DNA of 7,469 bases from Spirochaetaceae bacterium (GCA_031279895.1 JAITHR010000263.1:1-7469); one strand, 5' to 3'; shown: positions 1 to 7,095, numbered from the stretch's first letter. Program-made: numbers and translations. The notes: generated by a model not told the origin, from the sequence alone.

Positions 1-206
1 TTATTATTAATTGGACGGCTTACATTATAGTTGCCGTCTTCTTTGTATTGAAAAAACCGGTAGTGCGTTTCATTTTGGGAAACAATAACCGCCTGAAGAC
101 TGTCATAAATGAACATCAAGTATTTTTCACAAAAATCAGAATAATGTTCAAGCGTCGTGAAATTTGTTTTGTCTTTGACATATTCCAGTAACGCCGATAA
201 TTTCAT
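1..206 (-). CDS. Partial ORF, possible restriction endonuclease partner of the methyltransferase (N-terminus only)
   Basis: An open frame begins at an ATG (complement of 204-206) and stays open for 68 codons to the left edge, so only the N-terminus is visible. It starts MKLSALLEYVKDKTNF and is rich in aromatic and charged residues (FTTLEHYSDFCEKY, THYRFFQYKEDGNYN). It has no signal peptide or membrane segment, and I do not recognise a family. Its ATG overlaps the methyltransferase TGA as ATGA at 203-206, so translation is probably coupled to that gene. Restriction-modification pairs are often arranged this way, with the methylase first, hence the guess of a cognate nuclease. No PD-(D/E)xK, HNH or GIY-YIG motif is visible in the part seen. 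Base composition matches the AT-rich methyltransferase and not the rest of the window. It is secure as a coding frame; the function is inferred from context only. Confidence 0.7.
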   Translation of the reverse strand, partial: MKLSALLEYVKDKTNFTTLEHYSDFCEKYLMFIYDSLQAVIVSQNETHYRFFQYKEDGNYNVSRPINN

Positions 207-1144
207 CGTATTGATTCTCTCCGTTTTGCGTTTAATTTGTCGTATTCAATCCATTCGGCAATAGTACGGTGAACAACGGTATCAATTCTGTTGATCGCCC
301 ATTTATTATATTCATCGTTCATTTCACAGCCAACCCATTTGCGGCCAAGCTGTTCAGCAACAATGAGTGTTGTGCCTGAACCGGAAAATGGGTCTAAAAC
401 AATATCACCTGGATTACTTGAAGCAAGTATTATTTTCCGCAATAACTCTTCCGGTTTTTGAGTAGGATGTCCTGTCTTCTCTCCCATTCCGTTGCAGGTT
501 GTTGGTATCTCAATAACGTCTTTTGGTTTTGCGCCCATTGGGTGAGGTTTCCATAATTGCGTATCTTTTTTGCCGTTCCCGTATTGACTCGTTTCCGCCT
601 GCGGATGTTCCGGATATTTTAAGGTGTGCTCACCATAAGGAATCCGGATATCATCGGTATTCATCGTAAAATGTTTTGATTTTCGCAGATGCAAAATACT
701 TTCATGAGAGCGCCCCCAGTCTTTTCCTAAATTGGCTTTATTCCGGTAATGCCATACCAGCCATTTACAGCCGGCGAAAAACCTCATGGCCGGATGCTTT
801 AAATCCGCCAGAATCTCACTAAACCCGCAAATATACAGTGTTCCGTCAGTTTTTAAAATACGGGCCGCTTCACGTATCCATTCCATTGACCAGCTAATAT
901 ACTGTTCCTGGGAATCAAACGTATCCCATGATGCTTTTTGAATATTGTAAGGCGGGTCGGCAAATATTAAATCAACAGAATTAGTCTCTATCAATTTTAA
1001 CCAATGAAGGCTGTTTCCGGTAAACAATAAACCGTTTTTTCTACTGTATGCCGTTTCGGAAATTCCAGCTCGTTTTTTATCAATAACCAGATTGTACAAA
1101 TCTAGGGAGATAGTTTCTTTACGCAAAGCCGTTTCTATAGACAT
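203..1144 (-). CDS. Site-specific DNA methyltransferase, beta-class amino (N6-adenine or N4-cytosine) type
   Basis: This 313-residue protein transfers a methyl group from S-adenosylmethionine to an exocyclic amino group of a base within a specific DNA site. The catalytic motif IV is DPPYN at residues 63-67 (FADPPYNIQ). The AdoMet-binding motif I, DPFSGSGTT, is at 251-259, preceded by HPTQKP at 226-231. The order IV, then VIII/target-recognition region (about 130-225), then X and I is that of the beta class, which is mostly N6-adenine enzymes. The site recognised cannot be read from the sequence. Residues 285-313 form a charged C-terminal extension. No Shine-Dalgarno sequence precedes the ATG, and a near-consensus -10 box lies only 5 bp upstream, so the mRNA may be leaderless or the start may be a later TTG (codon 7 or 16). 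The gene is AT-rich beside GC-rich neighbours, which suggests transfer. The downstream ORF overlaps its stop codon, fitting a type II restriction-modification pair. Confidence 0.94.
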   Translation of the reverse strand: MSIETALRKETISLDLYNLVIDKKRAGISETAYSRKNGLLFTGNSLHWLKLIETNSVDLIFADPPYNIQKASWDTFDSQEQYISWSMEWIREAARILKTDGTLYICGFSEILADLKHPAMRFFAGCKWLVWHYRNKANLGKDWGRSHESILHLRKSKHFTMNTDDIRIPYGEHTLKYPEHPQAETSQYGNGKKDTQLWKPHPMGAKPKDVIEIPTTCNGMGEKTGHPTQKPEELLRKIILASSNPGDIVLDPFSGSGTTLIVAEQLGRKWVGCEMNDEYNKWAINRIDTVVHRTIAEWIEYDKLNAKRRESIR

Positions 1145-1149
1145 ATTTC

Positions 1150-1178
1150 ATTATACATTTACACAAGAAAATTATCAA
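1150..1178 (-). promoter_or_regulatory. Sigma-70-like promoter of the methyltransferase, abutting its start codon
   Basis: Read on the minus strand, a -35 box TTGATA (complement of 1173-1178) is followed after exactly 17 bp by a perfect TATAAT (complement of 1150-1155). The expected transcription start falls at about 1143-1144, on or next to the A of the methyltransferase ATG at 1144. The transcript would then have essentially no 5' leader. The surrounding DNA is AT-rich, which raises the chance of a fortuitous match, but both boxes and the spacing are near ideal. Confidence 0.55.
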
Positions 1179-1222
1179 TAGTTCCTATTTGTATATTTTT
1201 GTAGACAAATTCGCCCGCATTT

Positions 1223-1278
1223 CGCCTAACGTTCCGTTTAAGGTGATACGCAAAACGGGCTGAGAACGCTTCGGGGCG
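1223..1278. other. Imperfect inverted repeat with an attC-like GTTAGGC core at the island border
   Basis: Nested arms pair as follows: CGCC 1223-1226 with GGCG 1275-1278, AACGTT 1228-1233 with AACGCT 1265-1270 (one mismatch), and CCGTTT 1234-1239 with AAACGG 1253-1258. The central loop is 13 nt and there is a 6-nt bulge at 1259-1264. On the minus strand the end of the element reads CCTTAAACGGAACGTTAGGC. This has the layout of the 3' half of an integron attC site, with a GTTRRRY core (GTTAGGC, complement of 1224-1230). No matching RYYYAAC arm is present. CCCTAAAAC (complement of 1290-1298), covering the regulator's stop codon, is only loosely similar. AT-rich DNA begins just beyond the core. 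No T-tract follows on either strand, so it is not a good terminator. Confidence 0.35.
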
Positions 1279-1292
1279 CGACGAGGGAAGTT

Positions 1293-2597
1293 TTAGGGAG
1301 AAAGGAAAGAATCCAGGCCGTACATCTTGATTTTGTTTTGAATGGTTTTGCGGCTTATGCCGAGTTCCGCCGCGGCTTTGGTGCGGTTCCCCTGACAGCG
1401 CGTAAGCGCGGCCCGTATAGCCTCCCGCTCGACGCTTTCGAGCGAGTTCTCCGGCCCGCGCTCGTCGGCAAGCCGGTGGAAATCGATGTCCCCGGGCTTT
1501 ATGCTCGCGCCGTCGCTGTAAATAAGCGCCCGCTCAAGGGTATTCTCAAGTTCCCGAATGTTTCCGGGATAGGAATAGCCGCGCAGTTTCTCCGCTGCCT
1601 CCGGCGTAAAAACGGGCGCGCTCCGCCCGACGCGCCCGGCCAGTTTCCGCACAAGATAGTCCGCCAGAACCGGAATATCGTCCCTTCGCTCCCGCAGCGG
1701 CGGCAGGGTAATCCGAAACACGTTTATCCGGTAATACAGATCCTCCCGAAACCGCCCCTCCCGCACCATGGCCTCAAGGTCCCGGTTGGTGGCCGACACA
1801 ATCCGCGCCCTCACGGGGAGATCGACCGTGCCGCCGAGGGGCCGTATCTTCCGCTCCTGAAGGACCCGCAGAAGCTTCACCTGGAGGGGCGGGGGCATCT
1901 CCCCGATCTCGTCGAGAAACAGGCACCCCTTACCGGCAAGCTCGAACAGTCCGGCCTTCCGGCTGACTGCTCCGGTAAACGCGCCTTTCTCATGGCCGAA
2001 CAGCTCGCTCTCCATAAGCCCCTCGTGGATACCGCCGATATTCACCGCGGTAAACGGCTCTTCCCGATTGCGGCTCCGGTCGTGGATTTCCCGTGCCGCC
2101 ACCTCCTTGCCGGTGCCGCTCTCGCCGGTGATAAGCACCGTTACGTCAGTGGCCGCCACCTTGTCAATCTGCTCCGAGAGGCGGCGCATGAGGAAAGTCG
2201 CGCCCACGAGCGCGCTTTGCGGCTTGTCCCCGCACGCGGGCTTCTCCTCCAGCACCCCCCGCAGTTTCAAAAGCAGATCCGCAGGGTCAAACGGTTTTAC
2301 CAGATAGTCTTTGGCACCGGATTTCAGGGCGTTCACCGCGTCGGCAATCTGGCCGTGGGCAGAGATCATAATCACCGGCGCGGTTACGCCGGCCCGCCCC
2401 ATCCATTCCAGCACCGCCTGGCCGTTCATGTCCGGCATTTTCAAGTCAAGAAGCACCGCGTCGAACCGCTCCTTTTTAAGACGCGCCACCGCGTCCCCGC
2501 CGGTTTCCGCGCACTCCGCGTCAATCCCCTCAAGGGAGAGGTACTTTTTAAGGGACCTGCGGATATTCGGTTCGTCGTCGACAATAAGCACCGCCAT
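1293..2597 (-). CDS. Sigma-54-dependent response regulator, NtrC/AtoC family
   Basis: This 434-residue cytoplasmic regulator is activated by phosphorylation and uses ATP hydrolysis to open sigma-54 RNA polymerase promoters. The receiver domain (about 1-118) has the acidic pair D7/D8, phospho-acceptor D51 in LLDLKMPDMNG, switch residue S79 and conserved K101. The AAA+ domain (about 129-370) has Walker A GESGTGKE at 158-165, the sigma-54 contact loop GAFTGA at 205-210, and Walker B LFLDEIGE with D229/E230. The arginine-rich segments RFREDLYYRINVFRI and LPPLRERRDDIPVL follow. The C-terminus has a Fis-type helix-turn-helix at about 404-424 (NRTKAAAELGISRKTIQNKI). All expected residues are present and the length is normal for the family. 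The ATG lies 2 nt after the kinase stop with GGGG just upstream, so the pair is translationally linked. It resembles treponemal AtoC, but the target genes are unknown. No sigma-54 promoter was found in this window. Confidence 0.95.
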   Translation of the reverse strand: MAVLIVDDEPNIRRSLKKYLSLEGIDAECAETGGDAVARLKKERFDAVLLDLKMPDMNGQAVLEWMGRAGVTAPVIMISAHGQIADAVNALKSGAKDYLVKPFDPADLLLKLRGVLEEKPACGDKPQSALVGATFLMRRLSEQIDKVAATDVTVLITGESGTGKEVAAREIHDRSRNREEPFTAVNIGGIHEGLMESELFGHEKGAFTGAVSRKAGLFELAGKGCLFLDEIGEMPPPLQVKLLRVLQERKIRPLGGTVDLPVRARIVSATNRDLEAMVREGRFREDLYYRINVFRITLPPLRERRDDIPVLADYLVRKLAGRVGRSAPVFTPEAAEKLRGYSYPGNIRELENTLERALIYSDGASIKPGDIDFHRLADERGPENSLESVEREAIRAALTRCQGNRTKAAAELGISRKTIQNKIKMYGLDSFLSP

Positions 2598-2599
2598 CG

Positions 2600-3952
2600 T
2601 TACCCCGCTACCCCGCTACTCCGCGCCGGATGCGCCTGACGCGCCGTCCATTCCGGGAAACCTATCGTAACCACGGTCCCGCCGCCGCGCCGCGGCGCAA
2701 ACCGGATGTATCCCCGCGCAGCGTCCACAAAGCGTTTGCTAATCGCGAGCCCGATGCCGGTGCCGGCGCTCTTGCGGGTAAAAAAGGGGTCAAAAATCCG
2801 CTTCATGTCCGCTTCCGGTATGCCTTTCCCCCTATCGAACACGCTGATAACCACCGCGCCCCCGCGCAGGCCGACCGTCGCGGCCACCTCCCCTTCCTCT
2901 CCGCCCGCTTCAAGGGCGTTGCGTATGATATTCTCAAACACCGAACGCGCTCGACAGGGGTCAAGGCGCGTAAGGAGGTCTTTTCGGGAGTCCGGCGTGA
3001 GAATGTCCCTGCCGCAGAGCCGCGGGCCGATTTCCGCCAGCATATCGTAGGGGTTAAGGGGAACCGTATTCCCTTCGGCCTCCCGCAGGAAGTCGTTGAC
3101 CCGGTAAATAAGGTGCGAAAGCCGCTCCACCTCCTCGTCAATAACCTCAAGCTCCTCCCGCGCCGCGTTCGGCAGGGTTTTGCGGAGGATTCCGGTCTGG
3201 AGCCGGATGGAAAGCAGGGGATTTTTGATTTCGTGCGCCAGGGTGCTGGCCGCGGTGCCGAGGACCACGAGGTTTTTCTGCGCCTCTATCCGCTCGCGGT
3301 ATTCTCTGGTACGCAGGTACAGCCGGCGGATATACAACACCGCCGCGAGGAGGGCCAGGGCGCAGAGGGGGAATATCACCGCCGTAACGGTGCGCGCCCG
3401 TCGGTAGGCGGGGTGGGTGATGGCAATCGAGAGGTAGGTTCCCGGCGCGGGGTACAGCGCGGGCGGGGACGGGACCCGCCGTACCCGACGGTGGCGGCTG
3501 CCTTCCGCCGGCGCTCCCGTCTGGGGCGGCAGGTTCGGGCGCTCTATGTGGAACACGAACGTAACCCGATCCCCCTGTTTGTTTGGTATGGCGTACCTGC
3601 CGAACCTGCTTTTATTCCCGCCCTCCAGTATGTGCGCGTCAAAAACCGGCGGCGCGTCTCCCCAGCGGTAGAGGGGGGCGCGGTCTTCGCCGTACAGGGC
3701 AATGCCCGCGATCCGTTCCGAGAGTAACGGCTGGTCCGCGAAGGCGGCGTCGAAGTCCTCGTAGCCCCTCAAGCGGGTAAAGAGGTGGCTGAGTATCTGT
3801 TCGTTGTCGTTGTCCCGAATGAGCCGCGCCCTGTCCCGCGTTACCCAGACGATAAAGAGCGCCAGAGCCGAGCCCAGAACCCAGCAGAAGAGTGCCGCCG
3901 CAAAGGACGCGGCGCGGTGTTTCATCGTATCCCTTTTCATACTTCCATCCAT
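2600..3952 (-). CDS. Membrane sensor histidine kinase (NtrB/AtoS-like), partner of the adjacent regulator
   Basis: This 450-residue kinase probably phosphorylates D51 of the regulator encoded 2 nt downstream. Transmembrane segments lie at about 14-37 and 188-208 and enclose an extracytoplasmic region of about 150 residues that I cannot assign to a known sensor fold. Its second half (138-170) is Pro/Arg-rich and looks disordered. A short helical linker without a HAMP domain leads to the dimerisation/phospho-acceptor helix with H240 in HEIKNPL. The ATPase domain shows the N box NIIRNALEAG (N341, N345), G1 box DRGKGI (373-378), F box DPFFTRK and G2 box GTGIGLAISKRF. Three in-frame ATGs are possible, at 3952, 3940 and 3925. 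The last is preceded by AAAAGGG at good spacing and may be the true start. The gene follows era after a 94-nt gap holding a strong hairpin. The ligand is unknown. Confidence 0.93.
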   Translation of the reverse strand: MDGSMKRDTMKHRAASFAAALFCWVLGSALALFIVWVTRDRARLIRDNDNEQILSHLFTRLRGYEDFDAAFADQPLLSERIAGIALYGEDRAPLYRWGDAPPVFDAHILEGGNKSRFGRYAIPNKQGDRVTFVFHIERPNLPPQTGAPAEGSRHRRVRRVPSPPALYPAPGTYLSIAITHPAYRRARTVTAVIFPLCALALLAAVLYIRRLYLRTREYRERIEAQKNLVVLGTAASTLAHEIKNPLLSIRLQTGILRKTLPNAAREELEVIDEEVERLSHLIYRVNDFLREAEGNTVPLNPYDMLAEIGPRLCGRDILTPDSRKDLLTRLDPCRARSVFENIIRNALEAGGEEGEVAATVGLRGGAVVISVFDRGKGIPEADMKRIFDPFFTRKSAGTGIGLAISKRFVDAARGYIRFAPRRGGGTVVTIGFPEWTARQAHPARSSGVAG

Positions 3953-3983
3953 TCCGTCCGCCAGCGGCAGGCCAGCCTGTTTT

Positions 3984-4050
3984 ATAAGCGTCTTGATGTG
4001 CGCCTCATATCCGGCATAGTCTGCTTTGAGCCGCGCCGCAAGACGCTTAT
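3984..4050. repeat. Long inverted repeat (19-bp imperfect hairpin) between era and the histidine kinase gene
   Basis: ATAAGCGTCTTG at 3984-3995 is the exact reverse complement of CAAGACGCTTAT at 4039-4050. Inside it, GCGCCTC at 4000-4006 pairs with GAG 4028-4030 plus GCGC 4033-4036, leaving a 2-nt bulge. The total is about 19 bp around a 21-nt loop. The era stop codon (4047-4049) lies inside one arm. No T-run follows on either strand, so a simple intrinsic terminator is unlikely. Possible roles are an RNA processing or stability element that separates era expression from the kinase/regulator pair, or a mobile palindromic repeat inserted at the end of era. Confidence 0.75.
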
Positions 4051-5006
4051 GTGCCTCCGCCGCCGGCGGCGGCGGTCAGTCGTTTGAGAATACCGTCGTT
4101 GTGCCGCCAGTCGCGGGAAGCTTTGACCCGAAGGTCAAGGTCAACCTTCACGGCCAAAATCCGGCTTAAATCTTTGCGCGCCGCCTGGCGGATGGCCTTA
4201 ATCATGGCCCCGCCCTTGCCGACCACCATGCCCTTTTGCGATTCCCCCTCGGTAACGAGAAACGCCCGCGCCCAAAGCCGCGCCCCGCCATCCCGGGCCT
4301 CCACGTCAGCCACCTCCACATAGAGGCAATGGGGCAGCTCCTGATACAGCCGGTTTATGGCCTTTTCCCGAATAATCTCGGCAATCCGAAAGGAGAGTTC
4401 CTGATCCGTGCCGCAGGTCTCCGGGTAAAACGCCTCCCCCTCTTCAGCAAGATCGAAAAGGCCCGCAAGGAGCGGCTCAAGGCCGGTTTTTTTAAGGGCG
4501 GAGATGTTAAAACAGCGGGATTCCGGAATATCGGGAAGGGCGCGGCGCAAAAACGACCGGTACGCCGCGTAATCCGACGCGGGGCTGTCCATTTTATTTA
4601 CCGCGGCCACTGTCCGCCCGCTCAAAAAGAGGAGGCGACGGGCAACCGCCTCTTCTTCCGGCCCGATGGACCGCGAGCCGTCAGCCACATAGAGCATGAT
4701 GTCCGCATCCTGTATGGCGCGGTCGGAAACACCGATAAGGCGCTTGTTGAGTTTCCGCTCGGAAATATGGCGCCCCGGGGTATCCACAAACACAAGCTGC
4801 CCTGCGGGACGGTTCAGGATGCCCCGAACCGCGTTTCTCGTGGTCTGGGGCCACGGGCTTACAATAGCGACCTTTGTCCCGCATAACCGGTTTACCAGGG
4901 TGGACTTGCCTGACGAGGGCCTGCCCACCACCGCCACGAAAGCGGCCTTCTTTTTCCCGTCGCCGTCCCCGCCGCCGCCGGCCTCCCCGCGTTCGAGACT
5001 ACACAT
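4047..5006 (-). CDS. era: GTPase Era, 16S rRNA-binding ribosome assembly factor
   Basis: Era is an essential GTPase that binds the 3' end of 16S rRNA and helps mature the 30S subunit. In the 319-residue product the G motifs are G1 GRPSSGKS (28-35), G2 [10 protein letters not shown] (53-62), G3 DTPG (75-78), G4 NKMD (137-140) and G5 SAL (169-171). The C-terminal KH domain has the GKGG loop at 263-266 within [17 protein letters not shown] prefer the ATG at 5006 because it overlaps the upstream stop by only 8 nt. An in-frame ATG at 5051 would overlap by 53 nt and add residues with no family counterpart. No clear Shine-Dalgarno sequence is present, so translation is probably coupled to the upstream gene. 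Gly-rich stretches extend both ends ([14 protein letters not shown] near the start, AAAGGGGT at the end). The P-loop SS in place of the common NV is, as I recall it, typical of treponemes. Confidence 0.96.
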   Translation of the reverse strand: MCSLERGEAGGGGDGDGKKKAAFVAVVGRPSSGKSTLVNRLCGTKVAIVSPWPQTTRNAVRGILNRPAGQLVFVDTPGRHISERKLNKRLIGVSDRAIQDADIMLYVADGSRSIGPEEEAVARRLLFLSGRTVAAVNKMDSPASDYAAYRSFLRRALPDIPESRCFNISALKKTGLEPLLAGLFDLAEEGEAFYPETCGTDQELSFRIAEIIREKAINRLYQELPHCLYVEVADVEARDGGARLWARAFLVTEGESQKGMVVGKGGAMIKAIRQAARKDLSRILAVKVDLDLRVKASRDWRHNDGILKRLTAAAGGGGT

Positions 5007-7089
5007 TTTTAAGGGAATTGATGTTTTCAAGGACCGCCTTGCCGGATTCAAGGAGGTGGGACGATTCGTCCCGTATTTTCAGGATGAGGGCGTTTATCTC
5101 GTTGAGTGCGGCAAGGACCTGCTGCCCTCCGTTATTCTGCACCTCCACCGCGTTTTTAATGCTCAGTTCCTCGCTTTTCACCGTGTTGGCCAGCGAGACG
5201 ATAAGGTCGAACTGCACCTGGGCGTGCGCCGAAGACTCGGTGGAGACGTCGATGAGGGCCTTGATATTCTTAAGGCTCTTCTCGATTTCGCTCGCCTGAT
5301 GGCCGGAATTGTCCGCCAGATGGCGTATCTCCCCGGCAACCACCGCGAATCCCTTGCCGATAGCCTCTCCCGCGTGCGCCGCCTCTATCGCCGCGTTCAT
5401 CCCCAGAATACTGGTCTCCTCCGCGATGTTGCTTATCACCTTGCAGGCGTCGATAAGCGCGTCTGACTGGGCGGACACGTCGGCGATAAGCTCCCCGATT
5501 TTAAGGAGCCGGTTTTTGCCCTCGATAGACGAAGTGTTCAGTTTAATAACCGCCGCGGCGTTATGTTCCAGCGTTTTGTGAATGGAATAGATATTCTTCA
5601 CCATCTCCTCGATGGCCGCCGAGGACTTAATCACCGCCGAGGCGGTTTCGTTAATGTGGTTGGAAAGGGAGCCGATGCCGTCGATGCTCTTGTTCATCTC
5701 CCTTATGGTGGTCCCGTATACCGTGCTGATGGTGCGCTCGATTTCCTGTTTATGCTCCTCGCTTAGGAGCCGCTTCTGGATTTCGATGAAGTGCCTACAG
5801 TTTTCAGGCCGGTTAAGGCCGTTAATAATGGCGGTTACCATCTGTTCGCAGGAATTGTACCCGCAGGAGCCGCAGTTAAGGATGTCTCTCGCGTTCTTTT
5901 TATACATTTTCTGGTGCATGGCCTCGATTTCCTTGGAGGTGGGAACCTTGACTATCTTCTTGAAGATCTGGGACCGGTCGGTATACGAGCGTTTGTACAG
6001 GCCGGCTTCCCAGTAATCGTTTATGACCTGTTCCAGTTTATGCTTTCTAAGAAGCGATTTCCGCGTCTTTTTTATCCCGTAGAAAGACTGGGCCTCCTGG
6101 CGGCGTTTTTCTATCTTGCGGTCCAGGTCGTCGAGGTGTTTGTGCTGGTTAAGCGTGCCGGACCCGCCGTTGCACCCCATCTTGCAGCTAAGGCAGTCGA
6201 TAAGGGAATAGACCGGCTGGGTGTTGTTTTTAATGGATTTCCCCAGATAGGCGAGGTAATGATACACCTCCGGCGAACCCTCTATCTTTCTGGTTTTGGC
6301 GGTAACGTCGGAGATATACCGCTCCACGGTACGCATAAGCCCCCCCGGGGAGGAGAACAGCACGGCCCGCTCCGCTGCGGGCCCGTCGTAAGGCGCCGCC
6401 TCGTAATGCTCAAGGTTTTCACGGTTTTCCTCAAGGTACTGCTGGATCGACCGGAACGTAACGTTGTAATCCCCTATGCCGGTAACATCGAACTCGCGGC
6501 GCTTGGCGTAACAGGGCGAGATGGCCGCGATTTTGCATCCGGCGTACTGCGGGAAAAACCGTCTTATCATCTTCATGGTATGGAGCATGGGGCTGTCGGC
6601 GGGCGCCAGATAGGGGATGAGTTCGGGACGGTACATTTCAATAAACGAGACCAGGGTCGGACAGGGCTGGGCGATAATGAGGGGCGGCTTTTTCTTTTTC
6701 TGGTAGTTAAGGTAGGACCTGACCGTAAGTTCCGCGCCGAAACTTACGTCGAACACCGCTTTGACCCCCAGTTTTTTAAGAAAACCGTTAAACCGGAGGT
6801 ACTCTCCGCCGAAACTGACCGCAATGGCCGGCGCCACGATAGCCACCATATTGGTTTTGGCCCTGAGGTCCCCGATAAACCGCTCGAAATCATCGACGCC
6901 GACCCGCGCCCCGTGTACGCACGCCTGTATACATTCACCGCAGCCGATACAAAGCTCGCTGTTAAAGGTGACTACGGATCCCGCGCCGTTGTTGCACATT
7001 TTTACCGGACACACCATGATACAGCGGTGACAGTTGACGCATTTTTCCTCAACTATCTGGATAACCGGTTTAAGACCTTTATTATTCAT
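4999..7089 (-). CDS. Sensory [FeFe]-hydrogenase (group C, HydS-like) fused to a methyl-accepting chemotaxis signalling domain
   Basis: This 696-residue cytoplasmic protein has no membrane segment. Residues 1-60 form a two-cluster ferredoxin domain (C17, C20, C23, C27 and C47, C50, C53, C57). Residues about 80-315 form an H-cluster domain that keeps the four ligands: C143 in AQPCP, C193 in [10 protein letters not shown], and C302 and C306 in [11 protein letters not shown]. Next comes a further 4Fe-4S motif, C406-x2-C409-x4-C414-x16-C431. A long coiled coil then carries an MCP hairpin tip around 556-595 ([25 protein letters not shown]). The proton-relay Cys that precedes the first ligand in catalytic enzymes is Pro142, and the usual Met of the MPC motif is Ser191, as expected for a slow sensor. 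The protein probably binds or oxidises H2 and signals to CheA/CheW. There is no HAMP, no CheR-tether pentapeptide and no evident PAS domain. The ATG at 7089 has a strong RBS, AGGGGG. Catalytic hydrogenase activity is possible but unlikely. Confidence 0.9.
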   Translation of the reverse strand: MNNKGLKPVIQIVEEKCVNCHRCIMVCPVKMCNNGAGSVVTFNSELCIGCGECIQACVHGARVGVDDFERFIGDLRAKTNMVAIVAPAIAVSFGGEYLRFNGFLKKLGVKAVFDVSFGAELTVRSYLNYQKKKKPPLIIAQPCPTLVSFIEMYRPELIPYLAPADSPMLHTMKMIRRFFPQYAGCKIAAISPCYAKRREFDVTGIGDYNVTFRSIQQYLEENRENLEHYEAAPYDGPAAERAVLFSSPGGLMRTVERYISDVTAKTRKIEGSPEVYHYLAYLGKSIKNNTQPVYSLIDCLSCKMGCNGGSGTLNQHKHLDDLDRKIEKRRQEAQSFYGIKKTRKSLLRKHKLEQVINDYWEAGLYKRSYTDRSQIFKKIVKVPTSKEIEAMHQKMYKKNARDILNCGSCGYNSCEQMVTAIINGLNRPENCRHFIEIQKRLLSEEHKQEIERTISTVYGTTIREMNKSIDGIGSLSNHINETASAVIKSSAAIEEMVKNIYSIHKTLEHNAAAVIKLNTSSIEGKNRLLKIGELIADVSAQSDALIDACKVISNIAEETSILGMNAAIEAAHAGEAIGKGFAVVAGEIRHLADNSGHQASEIEKSLKNIKALIDVSTESSAHAQVQFDLIVSLANTVKSEELSIKNAVEVQNNGGQQVLAALNEINALILKIRDESSHLLESGKAVLENINSLKNV

Positions 7090-7095
7090 CGATTG

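Noticed and set aside
1223..1278. Intrinsic terminator for the main operon
   Set aside because: The hairpin is bulged and is not followed by a T-run on either strand.
1338..2639. 433-codon open frame on the plus strand
   Set aside because: It lies wholly antisense to the response regulator, is Arg/His/Pro-rich without any domain, and is explained by high-GC third-position bias.
2630..3727. 365-codon open frame on the plus strand
   Set aside because: Antisense to the histidine kinase, with arginine-rich composition and no recognisable motif.
3953..4075. Upstream in-frame extension of the histidine kinase
   Set aside because: The frame is open for 41 codons back to a TGA at 4076-4078 and reads somewhat protein-like, but contains no ATG, GTG or TTG start.
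4047..5051. Longer Era starting at the ATG at 5051
   Set aside because: It would overlap the upstream gene by 53 nt and add 15 residues without family support; the ATG at 5006 gives an 8-nt overlap.
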